NCBI GenBank assembly: GCA_017405965.1
Contig: JAFQZK010000037.1
Coordinates: 62,001 to 126,000, forward strand
Length of the DNA: 64,000 nt
Reading direction: 5' to 3'
Source of the DNA: Muribaculaceae bacterium
GTDB taxonomy: Bacteria; Bacteroidota; Bacteroidia; Bacteroidales; Muribaculaceae
In this document: positions 9,722 to 18,492 of the stretch, one piece after another
Layout of the letters: every line of letters begins with the position of its first letter
Numbering within the stretch: position 1 is the first letter of the stretch
Position numbers and translations under genes: made by a program
Notes under the pieces: generated by a model
Databases searched by the model: none
What the model was told of the DNA's origin: nothing
Seen by the model: the letters and a program-made list of their open reading frames with translations, nothing else

Positions 9722-12179
9722 AGTCAAAGACGCCTTCGACTGCGTCGTCGTGGTCGCCTCCGCCACCACCGCCGTCGCCTTCACCGCCGCCGCCTCCGCC
9801 GCCGTGCCAGCTACCGCCGCCACTGCCGGCATAAGCGCCGAGTTCGTCGCCACAAGCGTTGAAGTTCTTGGGGAATTCAAATTTGGTGCTCTGCTTGTAA
9901 GGAAGGTTCTTGTCGTCATAGATCCACTTCATGAAGTAACCCAGGATGGGAAGTGCAGCCTCGGCACCTTGACCCATTGCCATGCTGTTGAAGTGGATGT
10001 AGCGTTCCTCACCGCCTACCCACACACCGGTCACCAGTTCGGGCGTGAAGCCCATGAACCAACCGTCGCTGTGGAAGTTGGTGGTACCGGTCTTGCCGCC
10101 CATGTCGGCCGTGATGCCGTAAGCATAGCGCAGACGGGCACCAGTACCCTCGTTCACGACATTGAGGAGCATCGAGAGCATCTTCAGGTAAGTGTCCTCG
10201 CTCATGATCTCGGTCTGGTTACCGGTGAACTCGGCCAGCACATTACCGCGATTGTCGGTGATGCGTGACACATAGACGGGCTCAACGCGCATGCCACCGT
10301 TGGCAAATGCCGAATAAGCAGCAACCATCTCACGCAACGACACCTCACATGCACCAAGGCTCAACGAGGGCACCGGATCGAGGTAACTCGTGATACCGAA
10401 GCTGTGCATCCACTTGGCCAGCTCATCGGGGGCCATCGTGTAATAGCCATTGCGTTCGATCCAGTTCTCGCGCGTGCCTCGCATGAAGCCTGCCGAGATC
10501 CAGTTCTTGGAGTAGGTCAACGCCTGCTTCAAGGTCATTCCGCCGCCGCTGCCCTCATTGGCAGGGTTATACACCTCGTTGTTCCAGATGATGTTGGGCG
10601 CACCGCCGGGGCGGGTCGAACACGGTGTCAAGCCACCGAACTCAATAGCCTGGGAATAAACGAACGGTTTTACTGTCGAACCGATCTGGCGACGGCCTGT
10701 CGATACCATGTCATACTTGAAGAAACGGAAATTAGGACCGCCCACATAGGCCTTGACAAAGCCGGTGACGGGATCCATCGACATCATGGCGCAACGCAGG
10801 AACGACTTGGTGTAGAGCAACGAGTCGAGCGGCGACATCTGAGCGTCAAAGCCACCCTCGTAGTTGAACAAGTGCATCTGCACAGGTTTCTTGAAGTTGT
10901 CCATGATCTGGGCATCGCTCATACCCTGTTCCTTGAGCACACGGTAGCGCTCGCTGTGACGGATGGCAGCGTTGATGAGCGCCTGCTTACCAGCACTGGA
11001 AAGCTCTTGCTTGTTGTTGGTATAGGGATTCTTGGTGCCACCGCGCTCACGCAGGAAGGCAGGCTGCAACGTCTTGCTCATGTGCTTGTGCACAGCCTTC
11101 TCGGCATAATCCTGCATGCGGGAATCGATGGTCGTGTAAATCTTCAAGCCATCGGTATAGATATCATAATGTGAGCCGTCGGGCTTGGTGTTCTTGTTAC
11201 ACCAGCCGAAGAGAGGATTCACGGCCCAAGCCACCGAGTCGTCGACAAAGGCCTGCTGGTTCCACGAGGGATAATCCTTGCGGTTGGGCTTCTTGGCCAT
11301 CATCACACGACGCAGCTCCTCACGGAAGTAAGGCGCCGGGCCATCGTTGTGGTCCAGTTTCTTAAACTTGATGACCAGGGGCAACGTCTTGAGCTGGTCA
11401 CACTCGGCCTGGCTCAGATAGCCAGCCTTGACCATCTGCTCGAACACCACATTGCGACGCTGACGCGTACGCTCGGCATGGCGCACGGGGTTGAAATAAG
11501 ACGGGTTCTTGCACATGCCCACCAACGTAGCGGCCTCCTGGATGTTCAAGTCCTTGGGATCTTTATCAAAATACACCTCGCTGGCCATCTTGATGCCCAC
11601 AGCGTTGTTGAGGAAGTCAAACTGGTTGAAGTACATCTTGATAATCTCGTCCTTGGTGTAATAACGCTCGAGCTTGACGGCGATTACCCACTCCACGGGT
11701 TTCTTCAAGGCGCGGTCAAAGATGTTGTGGGACTCGGGCGAATACAACTGCTTGGCCAACTGCTGCGTGATGGTACTGCCACCACCGGCGCTCTTCTGTC
11801 CCATGATGATGCGCTTGATAACGGCACGCATGATGGCGCGCACGTCAATGCCCGAGTGCTCGTCAAAACGCGAATCCTCGGTGGCAATCAGCGCGTCGGT
11901 CAAGTGGGGGGACATCTCGTCGAAGTCCACATAGATGCGGTTGCTGCGGCTGCGGTAATAACGTCCCATCTCCACTCCGTCGGCACTGTAGATGGTCGAG
12001 GCGAACTTGTCGGTGGGATTCTTCAACTGATCGATAGCCGGCATGTAACCGATCACGCCATTGTAGATCAACACAAACAGCAGCACAATCAGGCCCACAA
12101 AGATGGCAAACCAGGTCCACATTTTGCGGACAATGCTGCGACGCTTGTTTTTCTTCTTTCCAGTAGTTTTTTCGCTCAT
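9720..12179 (-). CDS. Class A penicillin-binding protein (PBP1a type)
   Basis: An 819-residue bifunctional peptidoglycan synthase. One N-terminal membrane segment (about residues 20-45) follows a Lys/Arg-rich cytoplasmic tail. The GT51 glycosyltransferase domain shows EDSRFDEHSGID, GGGSTITQQLAKQ and the KLERYYTKDEIIKMYFN block. The transpeptidase domain shows the active-site motif GSTVKPF near residue 500, SKN, and GKTGTT near 695. The last 40 or so residues are almost entirely Gly, with Asp, Glu and His, an unusual low-complexity tail of unknown use. It polymerises and crosslinks peptidoglycan outside the inner membrane. Confidence 0.95.
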   Translation of the reverse strand: MSEKTTGKKKNKRRSIVRKMWTWFAIFVGLIVLLFVLIYNGVIGYMPAIDQLKNPTDKFASTIYSADGVEMGRYYRSRSNRIYVDFDEMSPHLTDALIATEDSRFDEHSGIDVRAIMRAVIKRIIMGQKSAGGGSTITQQLAKQLYSPESHNIFDRALKKPVEWVIAVKLERYYTKDEIIKMYFNQFDFLNNAVGIKMASEVYFDKDPKDLNIQEAATLVGMCKNPSYFNPVRHAERTRQRRNVVFEQMVKAGYLSQAECDQLKTLPLVIKFKKLDHNDGPAPYFREELRRVMMAKKPNRKDYPSWNQQAFVDDSVAWAVNPLFGWCNKNTKPDGSHYDIYTDGLKIYTTIDSRMQDYAEKAVHKHMSKTLQPAFLRERGGTKNPYTNNKQELSSAGKQALINAAIRHSERYRVLKEQGMSDAQIMDNFKKPVQMHLFNYEGGFDAQMSPLDSLLYTKSFLRCAMMSMDPVTGFVKAYVGGPNFRFFKYDMVSTGRRQIGSTVKPFVYSQAIEFGGLTPCSTRPGGAPNIIWNNEVYNPANEGSGGGMTLKQALTYSKNWISAGFMRGTRENWIERNGYYTMAPDELAKWMHSFGITSYLDPVPSLSLGACEVSLREMVAAYSAFANGGMRVEPVYVSRITDNRGNVLAEFTGNQTEIMSEDTYLKMLSMLLNVVNEGTGARLRYAYGITADMGGKTGTTNFHSDGWFMGFTPELVTGVWVGGEERYIHFNSMAMGQGAEAALPILGYFMKWIYDDKNLPYKQSTKFEFPKNFNACGDELGAYAGSGGGSWHGGGGGGGEGDGGGGGGDHDDAVEGVFD

Positions 12180-12266
12180 ATCTTGGTATAGTTATATACT
12201 TAATTAATCCATTATCATTCAGCCCATTGAAACAAATCAGCAGGCAAAACGACACTTATCAAACTG

Positions 12267-12274
12267 CAAATATA
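12267..12274 (-). promoter_or_regulatory. -7 box for the PBP gene
   Basis: TATATTTG on the minus strand matches TAnnTTTG, about 88 bases before the ATG at 12179. Confidence 0.45.
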
Positions 12275-12363
12275 AACAAAAGTTTTCAGTTGATGTCGTT
12301 TTGCCCAGATAATTATCCCATAAAAAACTGATTGCCAAAGACTGAAAAATGACAACTAAATCG

Positions 12364-12371
12364 TACCTTTG
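12364..12371 (+). promoter_or_regulatory. -7 box directly abutting the EamA start codon
   Basis: TACCTTTG ends only five bases before the ATG at 12377, so the transcript would start at or beside the start codon. No -33 TTG is seen at standard spacing. Confidence 0.6.
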
Positions 12372-12376
12372 CAGCC

Positions 12377-13303
12377 ATGCAATACGTCGGTGAACTGATT
12401 TCAATAGGGGTGGCATTCTCGTGGACAGCCACAGCGTTGTTAAGCGAGTTTGGCAGCAAGCGCATGGGCAACCTGACGCTGAACCTCACGCGCATGGTCA
12501 TCACACTCATTTTCTCGGGCATCCTGTTCTGGTTTATGGGAGGCACTCCCCTGCCTGCTCAAGCAAGCACCGAGGCCTACCTGTGGATGATGCTTTCGGG
12601 CCTCGTGGGATATGTGATCGGCGACTTCTGTCTGTTCCAGTGTTACATTATCATCGGTTCCAAGTTCGGCCAGTTGTTCATGACACTGGCGCCAATCACT
12701 GCTGCCATCATGGCGTGGTTCACTCTGGGTCAGCAAATTCGTCCGACGGCGATGCTGGCGATGCTGGTCACGCTGGAAGGTATCGCCATCAGTGTGCTGG
12801 GCCGTGGTGACGACCACAAGCTGTCGCTGAAGTTACCGTTGGCAGGCGTGCTGTTCGCCATCGGAGCCGCCATCTGTCAAGGTGTGGGATTGGTATTGAG
12901 CAAAATCGGCATGGACCATTATGAGGCATCTCTCACGACCGACTTGGCCGGATGGTTGTTGCCCTTCCACGCCAACTTCTTCCGCTGCATAGCCGGCACC
13001 ATCGGCTTCGCATTGCTGTTGGCCGTGCGCGAGGGATTCGGGCCGTTGCGCAAGGGGTTGCATGACCGCAAGGGCATGACGGCCGCTGTTGCGACGACCA
13101 TCTTCGGGCCGTTTGTCGGCGTGGGCGCGTCGTTGCTTGCAGTACAATACACTGCAGCCGGCATCGCCAGCACCCTGATGGCCCTGACGCCCATCATCAT
13201 CATCCTGCCCGCCTGGTGGTTGTTCAAGCAGCCCATCACATTGAAGAGCATCCTCGGTGCCCTCATCTCGGTCATCGGCGTGTCGCTGTTCTTCCTGCTT
13301 TGA
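12377..13303 (+). CDS. EamA/DMT-superfamily transporter
   Basis: A 308-residue, strongly hydrophobic protein with about ten predicted membrane segments arranged as two EamA repeats (roughly 1-140 and 150-308). The first helix starts at residue 4, so the annotated ATG is the only plausible start. The second repeat ends with TLMALTPIIIILPAWWLFKQP, typical of this family. DMT transporters export or exchange small metabolites; the substrate cannot be inferred. It is convergent with thrC and shares a bidirectional terminator. Confidence 0.87.
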   Translation: MQYVGELISIGVAFSWTATALLSEFGSKRMGNLTLNLTRMVITLIFSGILFWFMGGTPLPAQASTEAYLWMMLSGLVGYVIGDFCLFQCYIIIGSKFGQLFMTLAPITAAIMAWFTLGQQIRPTAMLAMLVTLEGIAISVLGRGDDHKLSLKLPLAGVLFAIGAAICQGVGLVLSKIGMDHYEASLTTDLAGWLLPFHANFFRCIAGTIGFALLLAVREGFGPLRKGLHDRKGMTAAVATTIFGPFVGVGASLLAVQYTAAGIASTLMALTPIIIILPAWWLFKQPITLKSILGALISVIGVSLFFLL

Positions 13304-13346
13304 CATTATCCCACTGCACCAAGCAATAACCGTCCTGAAATAAACG

Positions 13347-13373
13347 AAAAAGGAGCCCTCTAGGCTCCTTTTT
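13347..13373. terminator. Bidirectional terminator between the EamA gene and thrC
   Basis: An 11-bp stem AAAAAGGAGCC/GGCTCCTTTTT with a 5-base loop, giving a T run on both strands, between convergent genes. Confidence 0.88.
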
Positions 13374-13401
13374 ATATTTCACACTAACAACTTCGGATTC
13401 A

Positions 13402-14709
13402 TCAAGCGTTGTCGAGGAGGAGGCGCTTGAATGCGGTGAAGCCGTTGGGCATCTTCTTGACACTCAGGTCACTGCTGACGAAGCTGGCCAACTGGGAGGG
13501 AAGAATCACAGGCTCCTCGATGATGTTTTCCATCATGTGCTGAAGCTTGGCAGGGTGAGCCGTTGCCAGTGTTACTCCCGTCTCGCCTGGCTGCAAGTCC
13601 TCGGCCAGGGCACGGTATGCCACTGCACTGTGGGGATCAAGCAGATAACCTTCGTCATCATAGGTGCGCATGATGGTATCGATGATCTGGTTGTCGTCAT
13701 AGCTGTAGGCATGGATGTGACGGCACAGGTTCTCGTAGGACCCCATGATCTCTACCACACGGCCGAAGTTGTTCGGGCAACCGGCATCCAGAGCCGGAGC
13801 GATACTGTATTGGGTGGGCTTAGGCGTGAAAACGCCAGTTTTGACATAGTTGTAGAAGATGTTGTTCTGATTCTCGACGCTGACAAACCGCTTGACCGGC
13901 AGGCCCATCGCCTGAGCCATCAGTCCGCTGGCCAGATTGCCCAGATTGGAACACGGCACCGCAAACACCAAGTTGCTCGTATCCACCTGATTACGGACCA
14001 GTTGAGCATAGGCCCAAAAATAATACACCATCTGGGGCACGATGCGGGCATAGTTGATGGACATGGCACTGGTGAGACGCATCGCGTCATTGAGCTCGGG
14101 ATCCATGAAGGCTTTCTCGACCAGTGACTTGCAGTCGTCGAACGAGCCGTTCACCTCAAGGGCTGTCACGTTGAACCCCAGTGACGCAAACTGCGACTTC
14201 TGTATCTTATTCACCGCGCCGCGAGGATAGAGCACATAGACATTGACACCCGGCATGCGCCAGAAACTGTTGGCAACGGCACTGCCCGTGTCACCGCTGG
14301 TAGGCACCAGTACATTGAGCGTGGTCCACTCGGGATGCAACTTGCGGTAATAGTCGAGCAAACGGGCCATGAAGCGCGTGCCCACATCCTTGAAAGCCAT
14401 GGTGGGCCCGTGGAAGAGCTCAAGCACATAATGACCACCGGCCGTCTTGACCAACGGAATGTCGAAATCGAAAGCGTCGAACACGATATCGTGCAACACA
14501 TCGGTGGGCACATCACCGTTGAGGGCAAACGAGGCGATGGCATAAGCCACCTCCTGCAAGGTCATGCCGCTCATGTTTTGCAGAACGGCCTTGGGCAACC
14601 GTGGCAACCTTTCTGGCATATACAATCCGCCGTCAGGAGCAAGCCCCTTGGTGACCGCCTGCTCCAGCGTTGCAGTAAACTGCCTGTTCGAAGTACTATA
14701 ATACCTCAT
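13402..14709 (-). CDS. thrC: Threonine synthase
   Basis: A 435-residue PLP enzyme converting O-phosphohomoserine to threonine. Visible: N-terminal MRYYSTSNRQFT, GLAPDGGLYMPE, the PLP-lysine segment GPTMAFKDVG near residue 110, VPTSGDTGSAVA, and VPCSNLGNLASGLMA. Length and motifs fit the short bacterial threonine synthases. Its ATG follows the stop of the aspartokinase gene directly (TAAATG), so the two are surely cotranscribed and probably translationally coupled. Confidence 0.96.
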   Translation of the reverse strand: MRYYSTSNRQFTATLEQAVTKGLAPDGGLYMPERLPRLPKAVLQNMSGMTLQEVAYAIASFALNGDVPTDVLHDIVFDAFDFDIPLVKTAGGHYVLELFHGPTMAFKDVGTRFMARLLDYYRKLHPEWTTLNVLVPTSGDTGSAVANSFWRMPGVNVYVLYPRGAVNKIQKSQFASLGFNVTALEVNGSFDDCKSLVEKAFMDPELNDAMRLTSAMSINYARIVPQMVYYFWAYAQLVRNQVDTSNLVFAVPCSNLGNLASGLMAQAMGLPVKRFVSVENQNNIFYNYVKTGVFTPKPTQYSIAPALDAGCPNNFGRVVEIMGSYENLCRHIHAYSYDDNQIIDTIMRTYDDEGYLLDPHSAVAYRALAEDLQPGETGVTLATAHPAKLQHMMENIIEEPVILPSQLASFVSSDLSVKKMPNGFTAFKRLLLDNA

Positions 14710-15600
14710 TTAGTCAACGATTACAGTACCGGGTGCCGAAGGATTGAAAGTGTTCTTGACCCATACGGGAATCTTTTTCATGGCTACAGGTGCTATAGTG
14801 GGCGGATAGATGACCTTTGCTCCGGCATCACACATCTCCTGGGCCTGGGCATAAGTCATCTGAGGGATGACGGTGGCATCGGGATGGGTGCGCGGGTCGG
14901 CGGTCATAAAGCCGTCGACATCGGTCCAAATCTCCAGGGCCTCGGCATCCAGCAAAGTGGCCAAGATAGCGGCCGTGTAGTCACTGCCGCCCCGTCCCAG
15001 ATTGGTGACGGCGCCCGAAGTCTTGTCGCGCGAGATGAATCCCTGAGCCACATGCACGCCCTCGTCTAGCAAAGCGAAGTCCTCTTTCACCAGCCGCTCG
15101 GTCTCCTCCCAATCAAGGACACGGCCACCGGCATCGGGCACGGTGCGCATGTAATTGAGCGACAGATGAGGCACACCGTCCTCGAACATTCCCGCCACGA
15201 TGGCCGATGACAGGATTTCGCCGTGAGCGACAATGGCGTCGCACACGCGCTCAATCTCCTCGACCGGCATGTGGGGGTTGGTGGCCAGGGCCAGATAATA
15301 AGGCTTGAGACTCTCGTCAACAAAGCGGTCGATGGTTGCATGCACCTCGTCGCGCATCGACTCGACGACAACGCCATCGATGGCATCGTGGTGGCGCTTG
15401 CGGGCTGCCTCGAGCGTGTCGAGGCACGAGATATCGCGCTGTTGCGCCTGCTCGCACATCGCCAGCAGCTGATTGGTGAAACCACCCATGGCCGAAACGA
15501 CAACCACTACCGGTTTGGTCTCGGCATTCACTATATCCTTGAGGTTGAGCAGGCTCTCGATGCTTCCGACCGAAGTCCCGCCAAATTTCATGACTTTCAT
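14710..15600 (-). CDS. Aspartate kinase lacking ACT regulatory domains
   Basis: A 296-residue protein that is the catalytic amino-acid-kinase domain only: VMKFGGTSVGS at the start, VVVVSAMGGFTNQLL, RGGSDYTAAI near residue 230, and WTDVDGFMTADPR near 247. It ends after KNTFNPSAPGTVIVD, exactly where the tandem ACT domains begin in ordinary aspartokinases of about 440 residues. The gene ends cleanly with a stop followed at once by thrC, so this is not an obvious truncation. Loss of the ACT domains should remove allosteric feedback by lysine or threonine; control may instead lie in the leader RNA. A fused aspartokinase-homoserine dehydrogenase elsewhere in the genome would be usual. Confidence 0.9.
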   Translation of the reverse strand: MKVMKFGGTSVGSIESLLNLKDIVNAETKPVVVVVSAMGGFTNQLLAMCEQAQQRDISCLDTLEAARKRHHDAIDGVVVESMRDEVHATIDRFVDESLKPYYLALATNPHMPVEEIERVCDAIVAHGEILSSAIVAGMFEDGVPHLSLNYMRTVPDAGGRVLDWEETERLVKEDFALLDEGVHVAQGFISRDKTSGAVTNLGRGGSDYTAAILATLLDAEALEIWTDVDGFMTADPRTHPDATVIPQMTYAQAQEMCDAGAKVIYPPTIAPVAMKKIPVWVKNTFNPSAPGTVIVD

Positions 15601-15670
15601 TGCTATCAGTTGTAGTATTCTTTTTATTATATAACGTGAAAAACGGCGATTTATTGGAGAAAAACAAAGA

Positions 15671-15695
15671 AAAAAACACCCCTGCCGCCAGCAGG
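15671..15695 (-). terminator. Intrinsic-terminator-like hairpin in the aspartokinase leader (candidate attenuator)
   Basis: On the minus strand a CCTGC/GCAGG stem with a 5-base loop is followed by GGTG and seven T residues, 70 bases before the aspartokinase ATG. No minus-strand gene lies upstream that it could serve, as the neighbouring gene is divergent. Upstream, about 15730-15775, short repeats (ACGGG/CCCGT and GCAAC/GTTGC) could form alternative pairings. Confidence 0.45.
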
Positions 15696-15834
15696 TTTCA
15701 TGTCCGGCTCCAAGAGCGTTTTTCAGCGCTTAGCAACGGGATAAAAACCGTATTGTTGCCCGTAACAGAATGGTCGGGCATGGCCAACAATGATAATAAA
15801 CACGCATTGTATTCGCTTTATCGGAATTTTACAC

Positions 15835-15842
15835 TACCTTTG
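15835..15842 (+). promoter_or_regulatory. -7 box directly abutting the YqgE start codon
   Basis: TACCTTTG ends five bases before the ATG at 15848. A TTG at 15807-15809 is 25 bases upstream, a little too far for a standard -33 element. Confidence 0.55.
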
Positions 15843-15847
15843 CAAGC

Positions 15848-16453
15848 ATGAACGACTGGGATCAGGACATCTATCACCTCAACGACGAGCAACCTCAGCC
15901 CCAAAGAGGATCGCTGCTGGTCGCCAAGCCCACCGTGGGCGACTTCTTTTTCAAGAAATCGCTCGTGCTCATTGTGGACCCCGACGAAGGAGAAGGCGCC
16001 ATGGGGGTGGTCGTGAACCACTATACGGGATACAACCTGCGGGACATCATGCCCGAAATCGAGACCGTGGAGGAGATTCCCTTGTTCTTGGGAGGCCCAG
16101 TAGGGACCCAGATGCTGTTTTACATGCACACGCTGGGGCCCGAAATCGTTCCCGAAGCCATCGATGTGGGCGACGGCGTGTGGTTTGGAGGCGACTTTGA
16201 AGCCATCAGACGCTATGTTGAGCTGGGCGGTCCTGTCGATGGACGCGTCAAGTTCATCGTCGGCTACAGCGGTTGGGAGAAAGACCAGATAGCCAGCGAG
16301 CTCAAGCGGCACGACTGGGCAGTGCTACACGACGGTGGCCGTGACCTGCTCATGGGCGAAGGCGACGACGACCAGTGGCGCGAGGCGGTGGAACGCTTCG
16401 GCGACCGCTATCGACTGTGGTTGAATCTGCCCAACGACCCCTTGTGCAATTGA
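15848..16453 (+). CDS. YqgE/AlgH family protein
   Basis: A 201-residue protein of the UPF0301 family. Conserved features: RGSLLVAKPTVGDFFFKKSLVLIVD near residue 19, GAMGVVVNHYTGYNL, PLFLGGPVG, and GYSGWEKDQIASEL. The family fold is known but its biochemical role is not firmly established; AlgH affects alginate regulation in Pseudomonas. The acidic C-terminal tail is normal for Bacteroidetes members. Confidence 0.9.
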   Translation: MNDWDQDIYHLNDEQPQPQRGSLLVAKPTVGDFFFKKSLVLIVDPDEGEGAMGVVVNHYTGYNLRDIMPEIETVEEIPLFLGGPVGTQMLFYMHTLGPEIVPEAIDVGDGVWFGGDFEAIRRYVELGGPVDGRVKFIVGYSGWEKDQIASELKRHDWAVLHDGGRDLLMGEGDDDQWREAVERFGDRYRLWLNLPNDPLCN

Positions 16454-16513
16454 TTTGCAGACTGGACACCAAAATCATTATTTAGATAAAGAACTGACAA
16501 TTAAAGAGATACA

Positions 16514-17347
16514 ATGAGTATAGTCATCGGCATAGACAAGGGCATCAGCTCCACCAAAATCATCGGCATCGAGAACGGCAAGCGCATCATGGCGCCCATG
16601 TCCATTTCGTGCCATGACGATATCGCAGCCATTTATGGTGCGTTCGGCGCTTACCTGCAGACGAACAACATCACCCTCGACAACATTGAGCATATCATGC
16701 TCACCGGCATTGGAGCCCAGGACGTGAAATTCCCCCTCTTTGATTGCCCCACAACCTTTATTGACGAATTCAAAGCCAACGGATTGGGGGCACGCTTTGA
16801 CAGCGGGCTGGATCACATCATCGTGGTGTCGATGGGTTCGGGGACCTCACTGGTGCGTGTCGATGGCGACGACATCAGCCACATCGGCGGCATCGGGATG
16901 GGTGGCGGCACCTTGCTGGGCTTGTCCAAACTGTTGCTCGGCACCAGCAATATCGAGGAAATCAAGACAATGGCCGATAACGGTTACCCAGAACTGATCA
17001 ACCTTAGAATCCGCGATGTGTGTGACGGCGGTTATGACACTTTGCTCCGCGAGGCCACCGCATCGCTGTTCGCCAATGTGCTTAACATAACACCGAGCAA
17101 GGACGACATTGCCGCTGGCATCGTCCACATGGTGCTGGAGACCATCGGTTCGGCCGCTGTACTGTCCCAAATCAACGGCGGATTCAAGGACTTCGTGCTC
17201 ATCGGCAAACTCACCGAACTGACATCGTGCAAATACATTTTCACATTGTTGGAAAACCTGTATAAAGTGAATTTCCACATACCCAAGTATGCACCCTACT
17301 GCACCGCATTGGGAGCAGCCTTGAGTTATGGATACGAGAATAATTAA
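16514..17347 (+). CDS. coaW: Type II pantothenate kinase
   Basis: A 277-residue ASKHA-fold kinase. It opens with GIDKGISSTKIIGI (phosphate-1 loop), has VSMGSGTSLV near residue 116 and the glycine-rich GGIGMGGGTLLGLSKLLLG, all characteristic of the Fumble/CoaW pantothenate kinases. It phosphorylates pantothenate, the first step of CoA synthesis, and type II enzymes are typically poorly inhibited by CoA. It starts a plus-strand group with the next three genes. A related BadF/BcrA-type ATPase is the main alternative; the motifs favour pantothenate kinase. Confidence 0.85.
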   Translation: MSIVIGIDKGISSTKIIGIENGKRIMAPMSISCHDDIAAIYGAFGAYLQTNNITLDNIEHIMLTGIGAQDVKFPLFDCPTTFIDEFKANGLGARFDSGLDHIIVVSMGSGTSLVRVDGDDISHIGGIGMGGGTLLGLSKLLLGTSNIEEIKTMADNGYPELINLRIRDVCDGGYDTLLREATASLFANVLNITPSKDDIAAGIVHMVLETIGSAAVLSQINGGFKDFVLIGKLTELTSCKYIFTLLENLYKVNFHIPKYAPYCTALGAALSYGYENN

Positions 17348-17368
17348 CCGCGTGGAATCATTGCTGCT

Positions 17369-18490
17369 ATGGAACTGACTGTCGTCATCGTCAACTACCG
17401 CGTGAAGTATCTGCTGGAGCAGACACTACGCTCGGTCGAGCAAGCCATGCAGGGCATCACGGGCGAGGTCATCGTCGTCGATAACCTGTCGGGCGACGAC
17501 AGCATCGCCTTCTCGCGAGAGCGTCATCCTGAGGTCACCTACATCGAGAACCAGGAGAATGTGGGCTTTGCCCGCGCCAACAACCAGGCCATCATGCAGG
17601 CCCGCGGCGAGTACACCCTCATCCTTAACCCAGACACCATCATCACGCCACGCTGCCTGCAAGACGGCATCGCGTGGATGCGGTCACACCCCAAGTGCGG
17701 AGCCATCGGCGCCCGCATGATGGACGGCAACGGTGTGTTCCTTCCTGAGAGCAAGCGTTCCTTCCCCACCCCGTGGGTGTCGTTCTGCAAGATTTTCGGC
17801 CTCTCCAAACTGTTCCCGCGCTCGCCATGGTTCGCCAAGTATCACCTGCGGTACTTGAGTGACCTGGAGCCGCAATGCATCGACATCCTGTCGGGCGCCT
17901 ATATGCTGTGCCGCACCAGCGTGCTGCAGCAGTTGGGCGGGTTTGACGAGGACTTCTTCATGTACGGTGAGGACATCGACCTGAGCTACCGCATTGTCAA
18001 GGCAGGTTACGAGAACTGGTTCCTGCCCACGCCCATGGTGCATTACAAGGGCGAGAGCACGCACAAGGACTCGATGCGCTATGTGCGCGTGTTCTATGAT
18101 GCGATGCTCATCTTCTACCGCAAGCATTTCCCGCGCTTCAACGTCATTTTCTACCCCATCGTCAAACTGGGCGTGATGGTGCGCGCCGGCATGGCGATGG
18201 CCAAGCGACTGATCAAGCGCATGCTGCCCAAGGGGGGTAAACCAGTCTCTGAATTGTGGCCCTGGGTCATCATCAGCGACAATCCTCAAGCGGTGGCCGA
18301 GCGCGCCGGCATCAGCACGTTCCAAGACAGCATCCCCACAACGGGCAACTGCAACGTGCTCATCGACGACGGTTGCCACAGCTATGCCCAAGTGGTGGAC
18401 TACATTCGTGAGCACAGCGACAGCAGTCGCCTGGCTTTCCATATCTTCGCCGACCGTCACGGCATCATCATCTCCCCTAAAATGTCCTGA
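17369..18490 (+). CDS. GT2-family glycosyltransferase with a C-terminal extra domain
   Basis: A 373-residue protein. Residues 1-270 are a GT-A glycosyltransferase of rhamnosyltransferase type: VVIVNYRVKYLLEQTLRS, DNLSGDDS, NVGFARANNQAI, the DxD-like LNPDT, GAYMLCRTSVLQQLGGFDEDFFMYGEDIDL. Residues about 295-373 form a separate segment (WVIISDNPQAVAERAG, NVLIDDGCHSYAQVVDYI) that I do not recognise. Only 21 bases separate it from the pantothenate kinase gene, and 2 bases from the next gene. Confidence 0.87.
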   Translation: MELTVVIVNYRVKYLLEQTLRSVEQAMQGITGEVIVVDNLSGDDSIAFSRERHPEVTYIENQENVGFARANNQAIMQARGEYTLILNPDTIITPRCLQDGIAWMRSHPKCGAIGARMMDGNGVFLPESKRSFPTPWVSFCKIFGLSKLFPRSPWFAKYHLRYLSDLEPQCIDILSGAYMLCRTSVLQQLGGFDEDFFMYGEDIDLSYRIVKAGYENWFLPTPMVHYKGESTHKDSMRYVRVFYDAMLIFYRKHFPRFNVIFYPIVKLGVMVRAGMAMAKRLIKRMLPKGGKPVSELWPWVIISDNPQAVAERAGISTFQDSIPTTGNCNVLIDDGCHSYAQVVDYIREHSDSSRLAFHIFADRHGIIISPKMS

Positions 18491-18492
18491 CC

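Noticed and set aside
15671-15740. A leader peptide (short frame starting near 15702) for the aspartokinase attenuator.
   Set aside because: It contains no run of Thr, Ile, Met or Lys codons, so it gives no support for ribosome-mediated attenuation.
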